From a virus, in IMG/VR virus record IMGVR_UViG_3300024262_000018, positions 1-64,000 of that record: a stretch of 64,000 nucleotides of DNA, one strand, 5' to 3'. The position numbers and the translations under genes were made by a program. Under the pieces are notes generated by a model that worked only from the letters and a program-made list of their open reading frames with translations, was not told the DNA's origin and ran no database searches. Each line of letters begins with the position of its first letter. The first letter of the stretch is position 1. Shown here one piece after another: positions 23,991 through 32,814 of this stretch.

Positions 23991-24635
23991 TTAAATATCA
24001 AAGTCTTTCGGGTTTGTTGCAAAGATGTTTTCAATTGCTCCCCCTACTTCTTTAATAATCAGCATTTTCTCTTCTCCGATATCACAATTCTCTTCTTTAA
24101 AATGGACCCCGAGATACCCTATAAGACGTTCTCCAATAAGTAATCTATATTTACCGAAAGTTTTAATTCCTAAACTTGACAAGTGATTATAAAGGAATCC
24201 GCCATTCAAAAGACCTTTAGAGCATTTCATAACCGGTCTATTTGTTTTCTTAGATTGAGAGACTATCTCCATCGCTCCCGGTATCAGTGAAGTTAAAATG
24301 TTTTGACAAGATATAAATTCATGAGAAACTCCCTGCATGCAAGTTTCATGAGTTTTAGAAACCTTTTTTATAGCAGTTCCATCAAAATATTCCTCACCAT
24401 TATGAAATTTAGAGATATAAACTCTTTCTGCCCCAATCTTAACGCGTAATTCCGCCAGCTTATCTTGTATTTTAATATCTCTCGCTAGCGTATCTAGCGG
24501 GTTATAGTTCTTCTGGAATTTTTTTCCATATTTGTCACTTAATTTCTCCTTTATTTTAGGCAAGATGGATAAGATAACCCCACCGATAAAGGCCCCTGCG
24601 ATAATCGCTATAAATATAAAAGTTTGAAGCTCCAT
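23991..24635 (-). CDS. Membrane-anchored GAF-like protein
   Basis: Residues 4-25 (QTFIFIAIIAGAFIGGVILSIL) form one N-terminal membrane helix. After a basic linker comes a cytoplasmic-type domain with ERVYISKFHNGEEYFDGTAIKKVSKTHE, a pattern seen in small GAF-like domains of phage and bacterial proteins. The end reads LIGYLGVHFKEENCDIGEEKMLIIKEVGGAIENIF. GGAAA precedes the ATG. It lies between the portal-side gene at 24,670 and the protease/scaffold. A sensor or membrane-associated assembly role is possible; the ligand is unknown. Confidence 0.65.
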   Translation of the reverse strand: MELQTFIFIAIIAGAFIGGVILSILPKIKEKLSDKYGKKFQKNYNPLDTLARDIKIQDKLAELRVKIGAERVYISKFHNGEEYFDGTAIKKVSKTHETCMQGVSHEFISCQNILTSLIPGAMEIVSQSKKTNRPVMKCSKGLLNGGFLYNHLSSLGIKTFGKYRLLIGERLIGYLGVHFKEENCDIGEEKMLIIKEVGGAIENIFATNPKDFDI

Positions 24636-24669
24636 TATTTTTTCCTTATTCTAACAAATTAATAAATTA

Positions 24670-25119
24670 CTAAGCTTTGATGCGTCTTGGAATCTTTTTA
24701 TTTGCTAAATCGGCAAGAGTCATATTAGTCTGGTGAGGAGGAAACTGCACCCCCCACATCTGGCTTGCATGCCTCAAAGCAGATAGCAAACTTGGAAAAT
24801 ACTTTCCACTTGGAGCATAAACTTTTTTACGTTCGTGTTTAGGAGGTAATTTTTTAATTCCAGCAAAGAATGCTACTTCTCCATATTTTTTCTTGGCCGG
24901 TCCAACAACTACAAAATAATCAGAATTTGTAGTGTAATCGTGCCCCTCCCATCTTCGATAAGCTCCCTCTCCTATATCTTTGTCAAATCTTTTTTTAAGG
25001 GGAAGAGATTTTTCTGAGTAATGTTCTTTCCACCTTATACCCCTATCTCTAATTCTTTTTCTTTTATTAGTAGATAAGTATGTGGCGTATTTACATAGAT
25101 TATAAAAAGATCTTATCAT
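24670..25119 (-). CDS. Hypothetical basic protein downstream of the portal gene
   Basis: The ATG at 25,119 follows the portal stop (TAAAATG), so the two are coupled. The 149-aa product is basic and aromatic, with WEGHDYTTNSDYFVVVGPAKKKYGEVAFFAG and SGKYFPSLLSALRHASQMWGV. No membrane segment is seen. The position between portal and protease suggests a head-assembly or packaged protein, but I recognise no family. Confidence 0.6.
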   Translation of the reverse strand: MIRSFYNLCKYATYLSTNKRKRIRDRGIRWKEHYSEKSLPLKKRFDKDIGEGAYRRWEGHDYTTNSDYFVVVGPAKKKYGEVAFFAGIKKLPPKHERKKVYAPSGKYFPSLLSALRHASQMWGVQFPPHQTNMTLADLANKKIPRRIKA

Positions 25120-25120
25120 T

Positions 25121-28100
25121 TTATTGCCCAATTAGATATAAACAACCTAAGTCGTCCTCTAATACTATTTTATTATAAACTATATTATCCTTTGACAAAT
25201 TCTCAAATGTTAATATATTCGCTATTTTTTCTAATGGGTCTCCAGAAGATTTTTTATTGAATCTCTTTTTCTGATCGGCAGAAGCAGCAGCGATTTGTTG
25301 GTCTATAATACTTTTAATGGCATCGGGTTGCTGCTGGATCGCGTCTTCTTTGAATCTTAAAATTCTCCAACCAATATTAGCTAATTTCTGATCCCTCTGG
25401 TTATCTCTTATCTTAGAATCTACGTTCTCATGCCAGGCTTTTCCATCCGCCTCAATCCCGACTCCAAGAGCAGGGTAAGCAAAGTCCATAACGAATGGCT
25501 GGTTCTCTCCTGTCGGCTGTACTGCATACTGTAAATATAGTTGCTGGGAAATATCTACTCCCTGTATTATTTTATATAATTTTTGCTCTAAAGTCGTTAA
25601 CTTGATAAAGCGAGGAGCAGCAGGCTTCATCTGTTCATCTAATTTCTTGCCACCATGTCCCTTTTTTCCTACTTTAAAGTTAGAAGGGAGAGCTCCTGCA
25701 CTCGGACCCATACCACCGGCTGCACCTGGAGCCATTGGAGCCCCGCCAGCACCTCCCGGCATCCCGCCCTCCATACCTCCTGGCATGCCGCCCGGCATAC
25801 CGCCCGGCATACCGCCCATATCAGCCCCACCAAGACCTTCTGGCATCGGAGGAGCGCCACCGAGACCGCCCAGATCTCCCATGCCACCCATACCCGGCAT
25901 ACCGCCGCCACCTGGCATTTGCCCTTGCGGTCCTGCGACAACTTGCTCTTCTCGCAATCTTTCGACTTCTTGATCATAATCAACATCAAATTCTTGCAAT
26001 AGTTTTTGGCTACTAATCAGTTGCTTATCATGTAGCTGCATCATCAGTTGTAAGTGCCCACTTTTGTCTCTAAGATTCAAATCTTCCCATTTCAGTTTGG
26101 GATATAGAAACTCTGTTTCGCCTAACTCTTCTGAATCTTTCTCATTAATGAATCCCTGCATCATAGCAACAGGAAGGAAAATGTGATTTTCAACCCATTC
26201 TGCTAAAGTGGTTCGCCAACTCTCTAATCTCCGAATCATCGTTTCAACGCCGACTTGGGCAGAAGAATAACTATTTCCCTGTATTGTTATTTTACCATTT
26301 CTCTTTGTTACGAAAAGCCCATGTGGAACTTCGAAACAATAAACCTTGCCAGAATAATCTATTTGTGAGATTTCATCTAAAGTTAAATTTATCATTTCAA
26401 TATTCTGACAATTGCCATCAAAACCATTTGTAATTCCAAGTATCTTCGCTCGTCTTCTAACATCTTGAGCATCTACAAATCTAAAACCATCGTGTTCCCG
26501 AGGCTGTATCCACATTCTATGGTTAGGAGTAGTTAAAATATCAATTTTATCAGTTTTAAATTTTATCATTTTTCCAGAATAGTCATATACGTTTTTATTG
26601 ATAAAATTATGATATTCTAACATTTTTGTTTCAGGATTATAACAAGCGATTTTATCATTTTCATCTATGTCAAAATGATTTTTAAAACCATCATCTGTTA
26701 GCGTCAGTGTTTCTTCGTCATGACAGCTCATTTCTCCGTTCAATAAAGCTTGATTAAGCATCAATCCATCAAGAATTTCTTTGCCGATTTGTTCAAGTTC
26801 GGCAGTAATGTTGTGTATTTTGCCGGTGTTGCCCTGTATCGCAACTCTTCCGTTTCTCATTGTAACGAAGAAGCCAGTAGAAGTTGTATAGCACCAAACC
26901 TTGCCTTTATAATATTTAGATTTAATATGTTCCTGTTTAATACGAGGGAACCTCCCCTTCCCGGTATTAGTTAAATTACAATTTACAACAAATTGTTTAT
27001 CTTTTTTGTAAGGACTTAATACAGGAGAATAACCAGCCTTAAACATTATTTCTACAAGATCGTTAGCTAAATGCTCAGAATCGGTCCCGCACTGAACAGC
27101 CTCTGTCGTTTTATAAAAATATCTACTTGCATCTCCATTGCAATAAGAATCTATAAATATTTTTAATTTTTCTGGAGGCAAATTTTTAATAAATTGAGGT
27201 ATTTTTTTATTATTAGAATTTGTTCCAAACCATTCCTTAAGAACCTTTACCACTTCTTTTATTAAAATGTCCCAAGTTGTTACTCTTCCCTCATAAGCAT
27301 ATTTATGATATTTAATCCCCAATTTTCCCATAATTTGATCTATTTCATCACAAATGTCAGCATTTTTTTCAGGACATTGAGAAAATGAAAGCCTATACGC
27401 TCTTTTATCTTTATCAAATATAGAATATCCTTCTGCAACATAATATCCAGCAAATTTAAGAAATGGTTCTATATCTACATCGTGTCCCGCAATATGAACA
27501 GACTCTATATCTTGATCAGAAATATAATCTGCTACGCATCGAACATAACTGTCTCCATGACCCGCAATCTTAGCAAACTTACGAGCTTCCATTGTATAAG
27601 CTGTTTTTTTGTCACGCTTATATCCTAACATTTTGTGATTAGGAGTTACGCACATATCTATTTTATTACCCTTAAACTCTACCATATAATTATCGAAATC
27701 ATATACATGCAAAGCCTCAGGTTCCTCATATCTCATTTCATTAGAGTCTGGATCAAAGACCATAATTTCGTCATTTTCTTCTATATCCCAGTAATTTTTC
27801 CATCCTCCAGATTTACATAAAGCCTTAGTATCACTGGAGTTACAGGCCCCGTACCATTCATAGTCAAAAGCGTGGTGGGTAACTAGGGTCAAGTTTGGAT
27901 CATTTGCAACAGCAGTGATTTGGTTAGAGACATCCATAATATCTGCTGCTGTAGCTGGACGCTCTTTATCTCCGATTTTAATAACTCTAACTGGCAGAAT
28001 AAGTCTTTCAGCGACGATCCAGTTAGCTGTCATTAATTTTGTTTTATATGCTAATATAGTGAATAATCTTCTAAGTAGAGACGTTCCATAGATCCCATAT

Positions 28101-30022
28101 GGACTAGCATTGTGTTTAATATGGCTAACACATCTATTTGATAGAGGTATTGGTCTTCCATTCGACACCATATCTATAAGTCTTTTAGGCAATCTGCGAT
28201 ATATTTGTATTGGATCTTTTTTAGAAACTATTTGTCTCAATTCTTCATCAGGAACTAATGTTATACTGGGCTCGCTCGCTAAAACATTGCTTTGAACTTC
28301 TATCCAATCTGGGTTTAAAACAACAAGTCGTTTTATTGTTCCTCCGGGGTGATTGCAGGGTTCTCCATCTGATTTAACATTTGTCCCATTACAAACGCCA
28401 CACTGGATTTCGGTAAAGGGGAATACATCTCCAATCATGAAATACTCATGACTTATCAATTTAAGCCAATGATTTAATTTTAAGTCTTTAACTAATCTTT
28501 CATAGTACTTAAGAACTTTCTTATTAGAGCATTCTAAAGTGAAGCCATTCATGGAAAAGTTCGAATAAAAATCGACGCCAGCGGCGATTTTTGGCTCATT
28601 TTCGTAGTAGAAACGACTATTTTTTACTACAATATTTTCAGCAATATAGCTATTATCTTGGTCAATTTCGATATTATATACAAACCCGCTATAAGGGACC
28701 GTATATACATCTTGTATTTTTCTAGCTATATAATTTTCATCTATTTTTCTTACACCTTTAAAATTACCATTTTTCGTTTTAAGATTTTCTTTATCTTTAA
28801 TTTTTTCTATTTTATTCTTTTCGCAAGCCCCTTTTGGCAATAAAATATGATAATGTGTAATATCATCTTTTGTTACTTGATCGTATAATTTAAATTCTAT
28901 ACCAAGTCTCATACAAAGAAAACAAATTTGTTGAGACATATCTTTGCTAGCAGAGACAAGTTCCAAGTACCCCCATTTTTTATTAACATGTCCGTCGCCA
29001 GTAAATAGTCCTGTTAGAAATGATGAAATACTATCTAGGGGAAGTCGAATCAAATTATCATTTAATTTTTTATTTCTCGCTCCATGCCCCACAAAAGAAT
29101 AGCACAGGTCGGCAAGACTCTTGTTATAGATATGAATATCCCAAGAATTATTTATTCCATTTATCCCTCTATTGGGATATATATTAATTTTACAATTATA
29201 ATATTTATTAACTATTTCTTTTAATTTTTTTATTACATTTTCTTCTGTTTTAGATATTGTTAGGCGTATTCCTTTGGGTCGTTTAGTGTCTTTATATTCA
29301 TACCAAGCAATGCAGCCTTCAGCAGCGTACAGACCAAGTAAAAAGCAAATATCTTGATTTAGTAAAATATCTTTATTCTCCTCAACCTTAACTATCGGTG
29401 TAAAAAGATAATCCCCAACTTCAATTTTTGATGAAGGAGTCCAATCTATATCTTTAGGTTGATTATCATACTCTGCAAATTGATTTATGAGTTCAGAAGA
29501 GGCAATTTTACTTTTTGAACAACCAACAAGTTCTTTTATATTCTCTTTTGATAAATGTAATATCTTATGATTTCCTGTTATATTAATCTTTCTTTTTAAC
29601 CCACAAGAAGATATGCGATAAATATCTTCATTAACATATCTTTTCCCCTTATCTATTACTTTTCTCGACTGTCCAGTATGACTAATAACACAATCTCCGA
29701 CATTCACTTCAGATATCGGTTTTGATGTCCCATCGCTCATAAGTATTAACGTTTCAGGGACTAAACACCACATATATACTTCTCTTCTTTTTGAAGCGAT
29801 TTGCCAATTCTGCGGAGTATGCAGTGGAGAGAAGAACATTGGTTGAGCCATAGTCACATTCGCGGCTGAGCCTGCGAACTGAGCATTTTTAGTAATAGGC
29901 AGATTAGCAGTAACACTGCTAGAATAATGAGTTTTATCAGAATTCCCAGTTTTTACTATGTTATTGGAATTTGATATCTTATCCTGCGTAGCTTTATTTG
30001 GTATGGAGAATTTTAGTGGCAT
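25121..30022 (-). CDS. Portal protein with three inteins and a C-terminal DUF559-type nuclease domain
   Basis: The 1633-aa precursor would give a 760-aa mature protein after removal of inteins at residues 86-468, 727-1065 and 1100-1250. Extein segments read as a T4 gp20-like portal: FYYENEPKIAAGVDFYSNF, HEYFMIGDVFPF, LNPDWIEVQ, SPYGIYGTSLLRRLFTILAYKTKL, and a C-terminal ETMIRRLESWRTTLAEWVENHIFLPV. A collagen-like Gly-Met-Pro linker follows (about 1365-1445). After it is a PD-(D/E)XK domain of DUF559/Vsr type (about 1475-1570; FVMDFAYPALGVGIEADGKAWH, then RDQKLANIGWRILRF). A nuclease fused to a portal is unusual. The gene follows a zinc-ribbon gene and overlaps none. Confidence 0.88.
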   Translation of the reverse strand: MPLKFSIPNKATQDKISNSNNIVKTGNSDKTHYSSSVTANLPITKNAQFAGSAANVTMAQPMFFSPLHTPQNWQIASKRREVYMWCLVPETLILMSDGTSKPISEVNVGDCVISHTGQSRKVIDKGKRYVNEDIYRISSCGLKRKINITGNHKILHLSKENIKELVGCSKSKIASSELINQFAEYDNQPKDIDWTPSSKIEVGDYLFTPIVKVEENKDILLNQDICFLLGLYAAEGCIAWYEYKDTKRPKGIRLTISKTEENVIKKLKEIVNKYYNCKINIYPNRGINGINNSWDIHIYNKSLADLCYSFVGHGARNKKLNDNLIRLPLDSISSFLTGLFTGDGHVNKKWGYLELVSASKDMSQQICFLCMRLGIEFKLYDQVTKDDITHYHILLPKGACEKNKIEKIKDKENLKTKNGNFKGVRKIDENYIARKIQDVYTVPYSGFVYNIEIDQDNSYIAENIVVKNSRFYYENEPKIAAGVDFYSNFSMNGFTLECSNKKVLKYYERLVKDLKLNHWLKLISHEYFMIGDVFPFTEIQCGVCNGTNVKSDGEPCNHPGGTIKRLVVLNPDWIEVQSNVLASEPSITLVPDEELRQIVSKKDPIQIYRRLPKRLIDMVSNGRPIPLSNRCVSHIKHNASPYGIYGTSLLRRLFTILAYKTKLMTANWIVAERLILPVRVIKIGDKERPATAADIMDVSNQITAVANDPNLTLVTHHAFDYEWYGACNSSDTKALCKSGGWKNYWDIEENDEIMVFDPDSNEMRYEEPEALHVYDFDNYMVEFKGNKIDMCVTPNHKMLGYKRDKKTAYTMEARKFAKIAGHGDSYVRCVADYISDQDIESVHIAGHDVDIEPFLKFAGYYVAEGYSIFDKDKRAYRLSFSQCPEKNADICDEIDQIMGKLGIKYHKYAYEGRVTTWDILIKEVVKVLKEWFGTNSNNKKIPQFIKNLPPEKLKIFIDSYCNGDASRYFYKTTEAVQCGTDSEHLANDLVEIMFKAGYSPVLSPYKKDKQFVVNCNLTNTGKGRFPRIKQEHIKSKYYKGKVWCYTTSTGFFVTMRNGRVAIQGNTGKIHNITAELEQIGKEILDGLMLNQALLNGEMSCHDEETLTLTDDGFKNHFDIDENDKIACYNPETKMLEYHNFINKNVYDYSGKMIKFKTDKIDILTTPNHRMWIQPREHDGFRFVDAQDVRRRAKILGITNGFDGNCQNIEMINLTLDEISQIDYSGKVYCFEVPHGLFVTKRNGKITIQGNSYSSAQVGVETMIRRLESWRTTLAEWVENHIFLPVAMMQGFINEKDSEELGETEFLYPKLKWEDLNLRDKSGHLQLMMQLHDKQLISSQKLLQEFDVDYDQEVERLREEQVVAGPQGQMPGGGGMPGMGGMGDLGGLGGAPPMPEGLGGADMGGMPGGMPGGMPGGMEGGMPGGAGGAPMAPGAAGGMGPSAGALPSNFKVGKKGHGGKKLDEQMKPAAPRFIKLTTLEQKLYKIIQGVDISQQLYLQYAVQPTGENQPFVMDFAYPALGVGIEADGKAWHENVDSKIRDNQRDQKLANIGWRILRFKEDAIQQQPDAIKSIIDQQIAAASADQKKRFNKKSSGDPLEKIANILTFENLSKDNIVYNKIVLEDDLGCLYLIGQ
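26273..26725 (-). other. Portal intein 3 (mini-intein, 151 aa)
   Basis: Residues 1100-1250 of the portal precursor. It starts CHDEETLTLTDDGFKNH, has a block-B-like TTPNHRMWI, and ends GLFVTKRNGKITIQGN before Ser+1. It is too short for an endonuclease and no LAGLIDADG motif is present. The penultimate residue is Gly, not the usual His. Its last block closely resembles that of intein 2, so the two are probably related and this one has lost its endonuclease. Confidence 0.85.
26828..27844 (-). other. Portal intein 2 (339 aa, LAGLIDADG endonuclease)
   Basis: Residues 727-1065 of the precursor. It starts CNSSDTKALCKSGGWKNY, followed by VTPNHKMLGYKR (block B), FAGYYVAEGYSIF and FIDSYCNGDA (LAGLIDADG-like helices), and ends GFFVTMRNGRVAIQGN before Thr+1. 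The penultimate residue is Gly. The insertion point lies in the extein between FDYEWYGA and TGKIHNITAE. Confidence 0.87.
28619..29767 (-). other. Portal intein 1 (383 aa, LAGLIDADG endonuclease)
   Basis: Residues 86-468 of the precursor. It starts CLVPETLILMSDGTSKPI with GDCVISHTG, has block B GNHKILHL, two LAGLIDADG helices (FLLGLYAAEGCI and FLTGLFTGDGHV), and ends SYIAENIVVKN before Ser+1. The penultimate residue is Lys rather than His. Its N-terminal block is of the canonical Cys1 class-1 type, unlike the protease intein. Confidence 0.9.
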
Positions 30023-30038
30023 TTATATATCCTTAATA

Positions 30039-30458
30039 TTATCTGTCATAAGAGAGATCATCCATAGACTGCTGAACTTCATCTATATTGCTATCGGAAT
30101 TATCCTCGTCAGGATCGCTCATCATTTTTATTTCTTCGCTACGATGGATTCTTTCTCTTTTCTTTTTTTGCTCTTTTTTAATCTCTTTATCTTCTTTATC
30201 TTCTTTATCTTCTTTATCTTCTGGCCCTACAGCCAAAGCATCATCTACTCCAGGCATCATAGGGGATTGCATTTCTGGTAGCAAAGGCATACCTTGAGCC
30301 GCAACATACATATCTTGTGTCCCAGGTTGTTGAGAAACGCCCCGTTGATCTTTTCTCTTATATTGAACACCTAAATTGTTTATCATATTAGAATTGCAAT
30401 TAGGGCATTTGGTCGAGCCTGGAGCGACTCTAGAGTTGCAAACAGAGCAAACCTCCAT
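30039..30458 (-). CDS. Zinc-ribbon protein, possibly expressed by -1 frameshift from the gene upstream
   Basis: From the ATG at 30,458 the product has 139 aa: a zinc ribbon CSVCNSRVAPGSTKCPNCNSN at the N-terminus, a disordered Met/Pro/Gln region, then a repeated EDK stretch and a Lys/Glu-rich tail. No good ribosome site precedes the ATG. The same frame is open upstream for 26 more sensible codons (VADLPAKDRAPKGGKWLEGDP) back to the A10 run at the end of the previous gene. It may therefore be the C-terminal part of a frameshift fusion. It directly precedes the portal gene. Confidence 0.65.
   Translation of the reverse strand: MEVCSVCNSRVAPGSTKCPNCNSNMINNLGVQYKRKDQRGVSQQPGTQDMYVAAQGMPLLPEMQSPMMPGVDDALAVGPEDKEDKEDKEDKEIKKEQKKKRERIHRSEEIKMMSDPDEDNSDSNIDEVQQSMDDLSYDR
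30185..30221. repeat. Four 9-bp repeats coding EDK
   Basis: TCTTTATCT-type 9-mers are repeated in tandem about four times and encode an EDKEDKEDK stretch on the minus strand. The number of copies can vary without a frame change. Confidence 0.85.
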
Positions 30459-30532
30459 TGTTGTAATAGGATCGCCCTCAAGCCATTTACCGCCTTTAGG
30501 AGCCCTATCTTTAGCCGGGAGATCAGCGACTA

Positions 30533-32146
30533 CTATCTTTTTTTTTTAGAAGATGCCGTTAAGGGCGGTTCGTCAGCATCATACAGCTTCTCTACTTCAG
30601 CGTCTATATCTTCGCCGACTTTCCTAATCGCAGCTTGCCATATCTGCTTATCGAGGTCCATAGGCTTGCGATAGGAAGGCTCTATAGCTCCTGGACGCCC
30701 ATATTCCTCATCAAAATCTTCTTTTGCGTATCCTCCGATAGTAAACATAATATCTTCAGGACTAAATTTCCCCTCATTTACATATGAGGCGGCAATAATA
30801 GAAGAATCAGAGCCTGCTTTGGCAGCTTCTTGAGCTAAGTGTTGTATATCCTCATAATACTCGTTTGCGTAATTTTGTGTTTGGAATTGAGCCAGTTTCT
30901 CTTTTTTCTTTTTAGATTGTGCTTCTTTCCAATTAAAAGGCTTGCCTTCGGTTACAGGTTCATACCCACGAGCCTTACCTTCTTTTTCCCTCATAGCTTC
31001 TAAACGCGCTTCCGTGCTACGAGTTTCTGGTAAATAGGCTTTTCTTTTTTGGCCAGGAAGAAGTTGTAGATTATTTCCTTCCGGAATCCACTTATCGACC
31101 TCAAAGCGTTTTTGAATATATCCGCCAATCCATTCGCCTGTTTTCGTATCTCTGTAGGGTTTGGAATACTTATCCATGATCGTTCCGCGCCAAATAGCTT
31201 CCCAGTCGATATTCCAAACATCATCAACAACAAGACCGAAGCCTTTGTTTCTTTCTGTTATATGCCAATCTGAAATAGGTTGACGCAGGAAGGCATCAAA
31301 TCTCTTCTCAGATGGGCCATACATCATAACATTTTCAGTAGTTTTGGCTTGAGCCTGCTTCTTAAGGTTAAAAGTAGAACTTTTATTTTTCTTAGAGTCA
31401 TTCTCTGCTAATTTTTTAATACTGTCTGTTACATTATTTATAAAAGATACAACGCTATAAGGGGCATTTTCGATAACCCCTGACTGTGCAGTTTCTGCCT
31501 TTACAGAAGGATTCAAATGTTCCCAAATAGGAAGAACCATTTCTATTTGTTTCGTTCTCGGGTCATCAACCAGATCCCAATCAGTCTCATAATACGTTTT
31601 TAAAATCTCATCTAATGTGCTACCGATTTCAGTTGGAACATTTTCTAGAATTTGAGATCTAGCTGTTACATAGTCTGAAATATCTAAGAAATTATCTATA
31701 AGAGCATCTACACTAGATAATTGTAGATCAGCCAAAGACATGTCAATGTCTTCTGTTGGTTCTTCAATATAATCTGTAGGAGTATCAAAATCGTCCATAG
31801 GAGTTTCTAGTCCCTCCTCTGGAGATATCATTTGCTGAGCTTTTTTTAGGTTAAAGGGTTTCATATTAGCCTCTATCTTTGTTTTAATACCTTGTAATTG
31901 AGTCATTTCGTTCAATTGTTTAGTATATTCTTGTCCTGTCAGTTCTGTTATATTTGCCATCGCCTTCTGATTTTCATCAGCCGTATTATTAATCTCTTCC
32001 AGCCATGCATGGGACTGCTCTGGGTCGTTTAATAATTTAATATTATCAGGAACTTGAATGCCTTGAGCGGCCAAATCAAGAATCTCTGCTTGAATCGCCT
32101 CCAACTGGTCTAGCGTTCCTTGATTTTGATTTTGTGCTTTTTTCAT
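30533..32146 (-). CDS. Large acidic virion/assembly protein with FNLKK motifs
   Basis: The 537-aa product starts directly after the stop of the gene upstream with no visible ribosome site, so it is probably coupled. The N-terminal 100 residues are helical (LDQLEAIQAEILDLAAQGIQVP). FNLKKAQ occurs at about residue 98 and FNLKKQAQ at about 260, motifs also found in other virion genes here. The middle has DWHITERNKGFGLVVDDVWNIDWEAIW and a basic C-terminal third. It ends in KKKR encoded by A10, a slippery run before the stop. Position next to the portal suggests a head-associated protein. I know no family. Confidence 0.65.
   Translation of the reverse strand: MKKAQNQNQGTLDQLEAIQAEILDLAAQGIQVPDNIKLLNDPEQSHAWLEEINNTADENQKAMANITELTGQEYTKQLNEMTQLQGIKTKIEANMKPFNLKKAQQMISPEEGLETPMDDFDTPTDYIEEPTEDIDMSLADLQLSSVDALIDNFLDISDYVTARSQILENVPTEIGSTLDEILKTYYETDWDLVDDPRTKQIEMVLPIWEHLNPSVKAETAQSGVIENAPYSVVSFINNVTDSIKKLAENDSKKNKSSTFNLKKQAQAKTTENVMMYGPSEKRFDAFLRQPISDWHITERNKGFGLVVDDVWNIDWEAIWRGTIMDKYSKPYRDTKTGEWIGGYIQKRFEVDKWIPEGNNLQLLPGQKRKAYLPETRSTEARLEAMREKEGKARGYEPVTEGKPFNWKEAQSKKKKEKLAQFQTQNYANEYYEDIQHLAQEAAKAGSDSSIIAASYVNEGKFSPEDIMFTIGGYAKEDFDEEYGRPGAIEPSYRKPMDLDKQIWQAAIRKVGEDIDAEVEKLYDADEPPLTASSKKKR
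30540..30553 (-). other. A10 slippery run at the end of the 537-aa gene
   Basis: On the minus strand TCT-AAA-AAA-AAA-AGA-TAG ends the zero frame. The heptamer A-AAA-AAA allows a -1 slip, after which AAG-ATA-GTA-GTC leads into the open frame of the zinc-ribbon gene. The frameshift itself is an inference; a homopolymer sequencing error would look the same. Confidence 0.45.
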
Positions 32147-32809
32147 TTATTTACTATCTTTCATTAAATCATTAAATAGTCTGTTTACAACGTCTTTACT
32201 CTTAAATGTTCCTTTGTTATTTCTCCAACTGGTATCCGCTTCTTTTTCTGCTCTGACATTATCTGCCATTATTTCGCCTGCCGTTTTTTCTGGCATATTA
32301 TCAAAGACATTACTATCGAAAATACTTAAATTATTACTGACAGGTTTTCTATAATTTACAGATTCCCTCTCGCTAAGACTGCTTACATCTGAAGCCTTTC
32401 TTGTATCTGTCTGCGATAAAGCTTCCGTCATATTGTCTAACGATTCTTGACGAACACTTTTTCTCATAGCCTGTCTATTTTCTTTCTCCGCATCTGTTTT
32501 TTCTTTATTACTTAGTGTCCCTGACAATTTCTCTACGACATCTGTATCCCAAATGCTATTTTGAGTTTCTGATCCAATATATTTTCTAGGTCCACCTTCG
32601 TCTCTAATAGACCCACCACCTGCATTTAATACAGAATTTGCCGACCTAACAGAATTAATAACTTCTGAATTATCCAATTTTTTAGATTTTTGGTCTTCAA
32701 AAGTGTTTGTGTTTTTTGGTAAATTACCTTTAGCGGCTTCAACAGGAGCTACATCAGTTTCTTTTTTTGTAAACTGTATTTTTCCTTGATCTGACATTTT
32801 TTGTATCAT
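32147..32809 (-). CDS. Hypothetical disordered virion/assembly protein
   Basis: The ATG at 32,809 is nearest to an AGGGA site (about 12 nt), with another ATG four codons in. The 220-aa protein is rich in Asn, Ser, Asp and Lys with few hydrophobic residues, apart from short helices near the C-terminus (KDVVNRLFNDLMKDSK). No domain is recognised. It is the middle member of a tightly spaced run from 35,730 to 30,039 that ends at the portal, so a scaffold-like or internal head protein is plausible. Confidence 0.55.
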   Translation of the reverse strand: MIQKMSDQGKIQFTKKETDVAPVEAAKGNLPKNTNTFEDQKSKKLDNSEVINSVRSANSVLNAGGGSIRDEGGPRKYIGSETQNSIWDTDVVEKLSGTLSNKEKTDAEKENRQAMRKSVRQESLDNMTEALSQTDTRKASDVSSLSERESVNYRKPVSNNLSIFDSNVFDNMPEKTAGEIMADNVRAEKEADTSWRNNKGTFKSKDVVNRLFNDLMKDSK

Positions 32810-32814
32810 TATTA

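Noticed and set aside
25602-26016. Plus-strand Pro/Ser/His-rich open frames
   Set aside because: They are the antisense of the Gly-Met-Pro linker of the portal, whose repeat keeps all frames open. No ribosome sites were seen.
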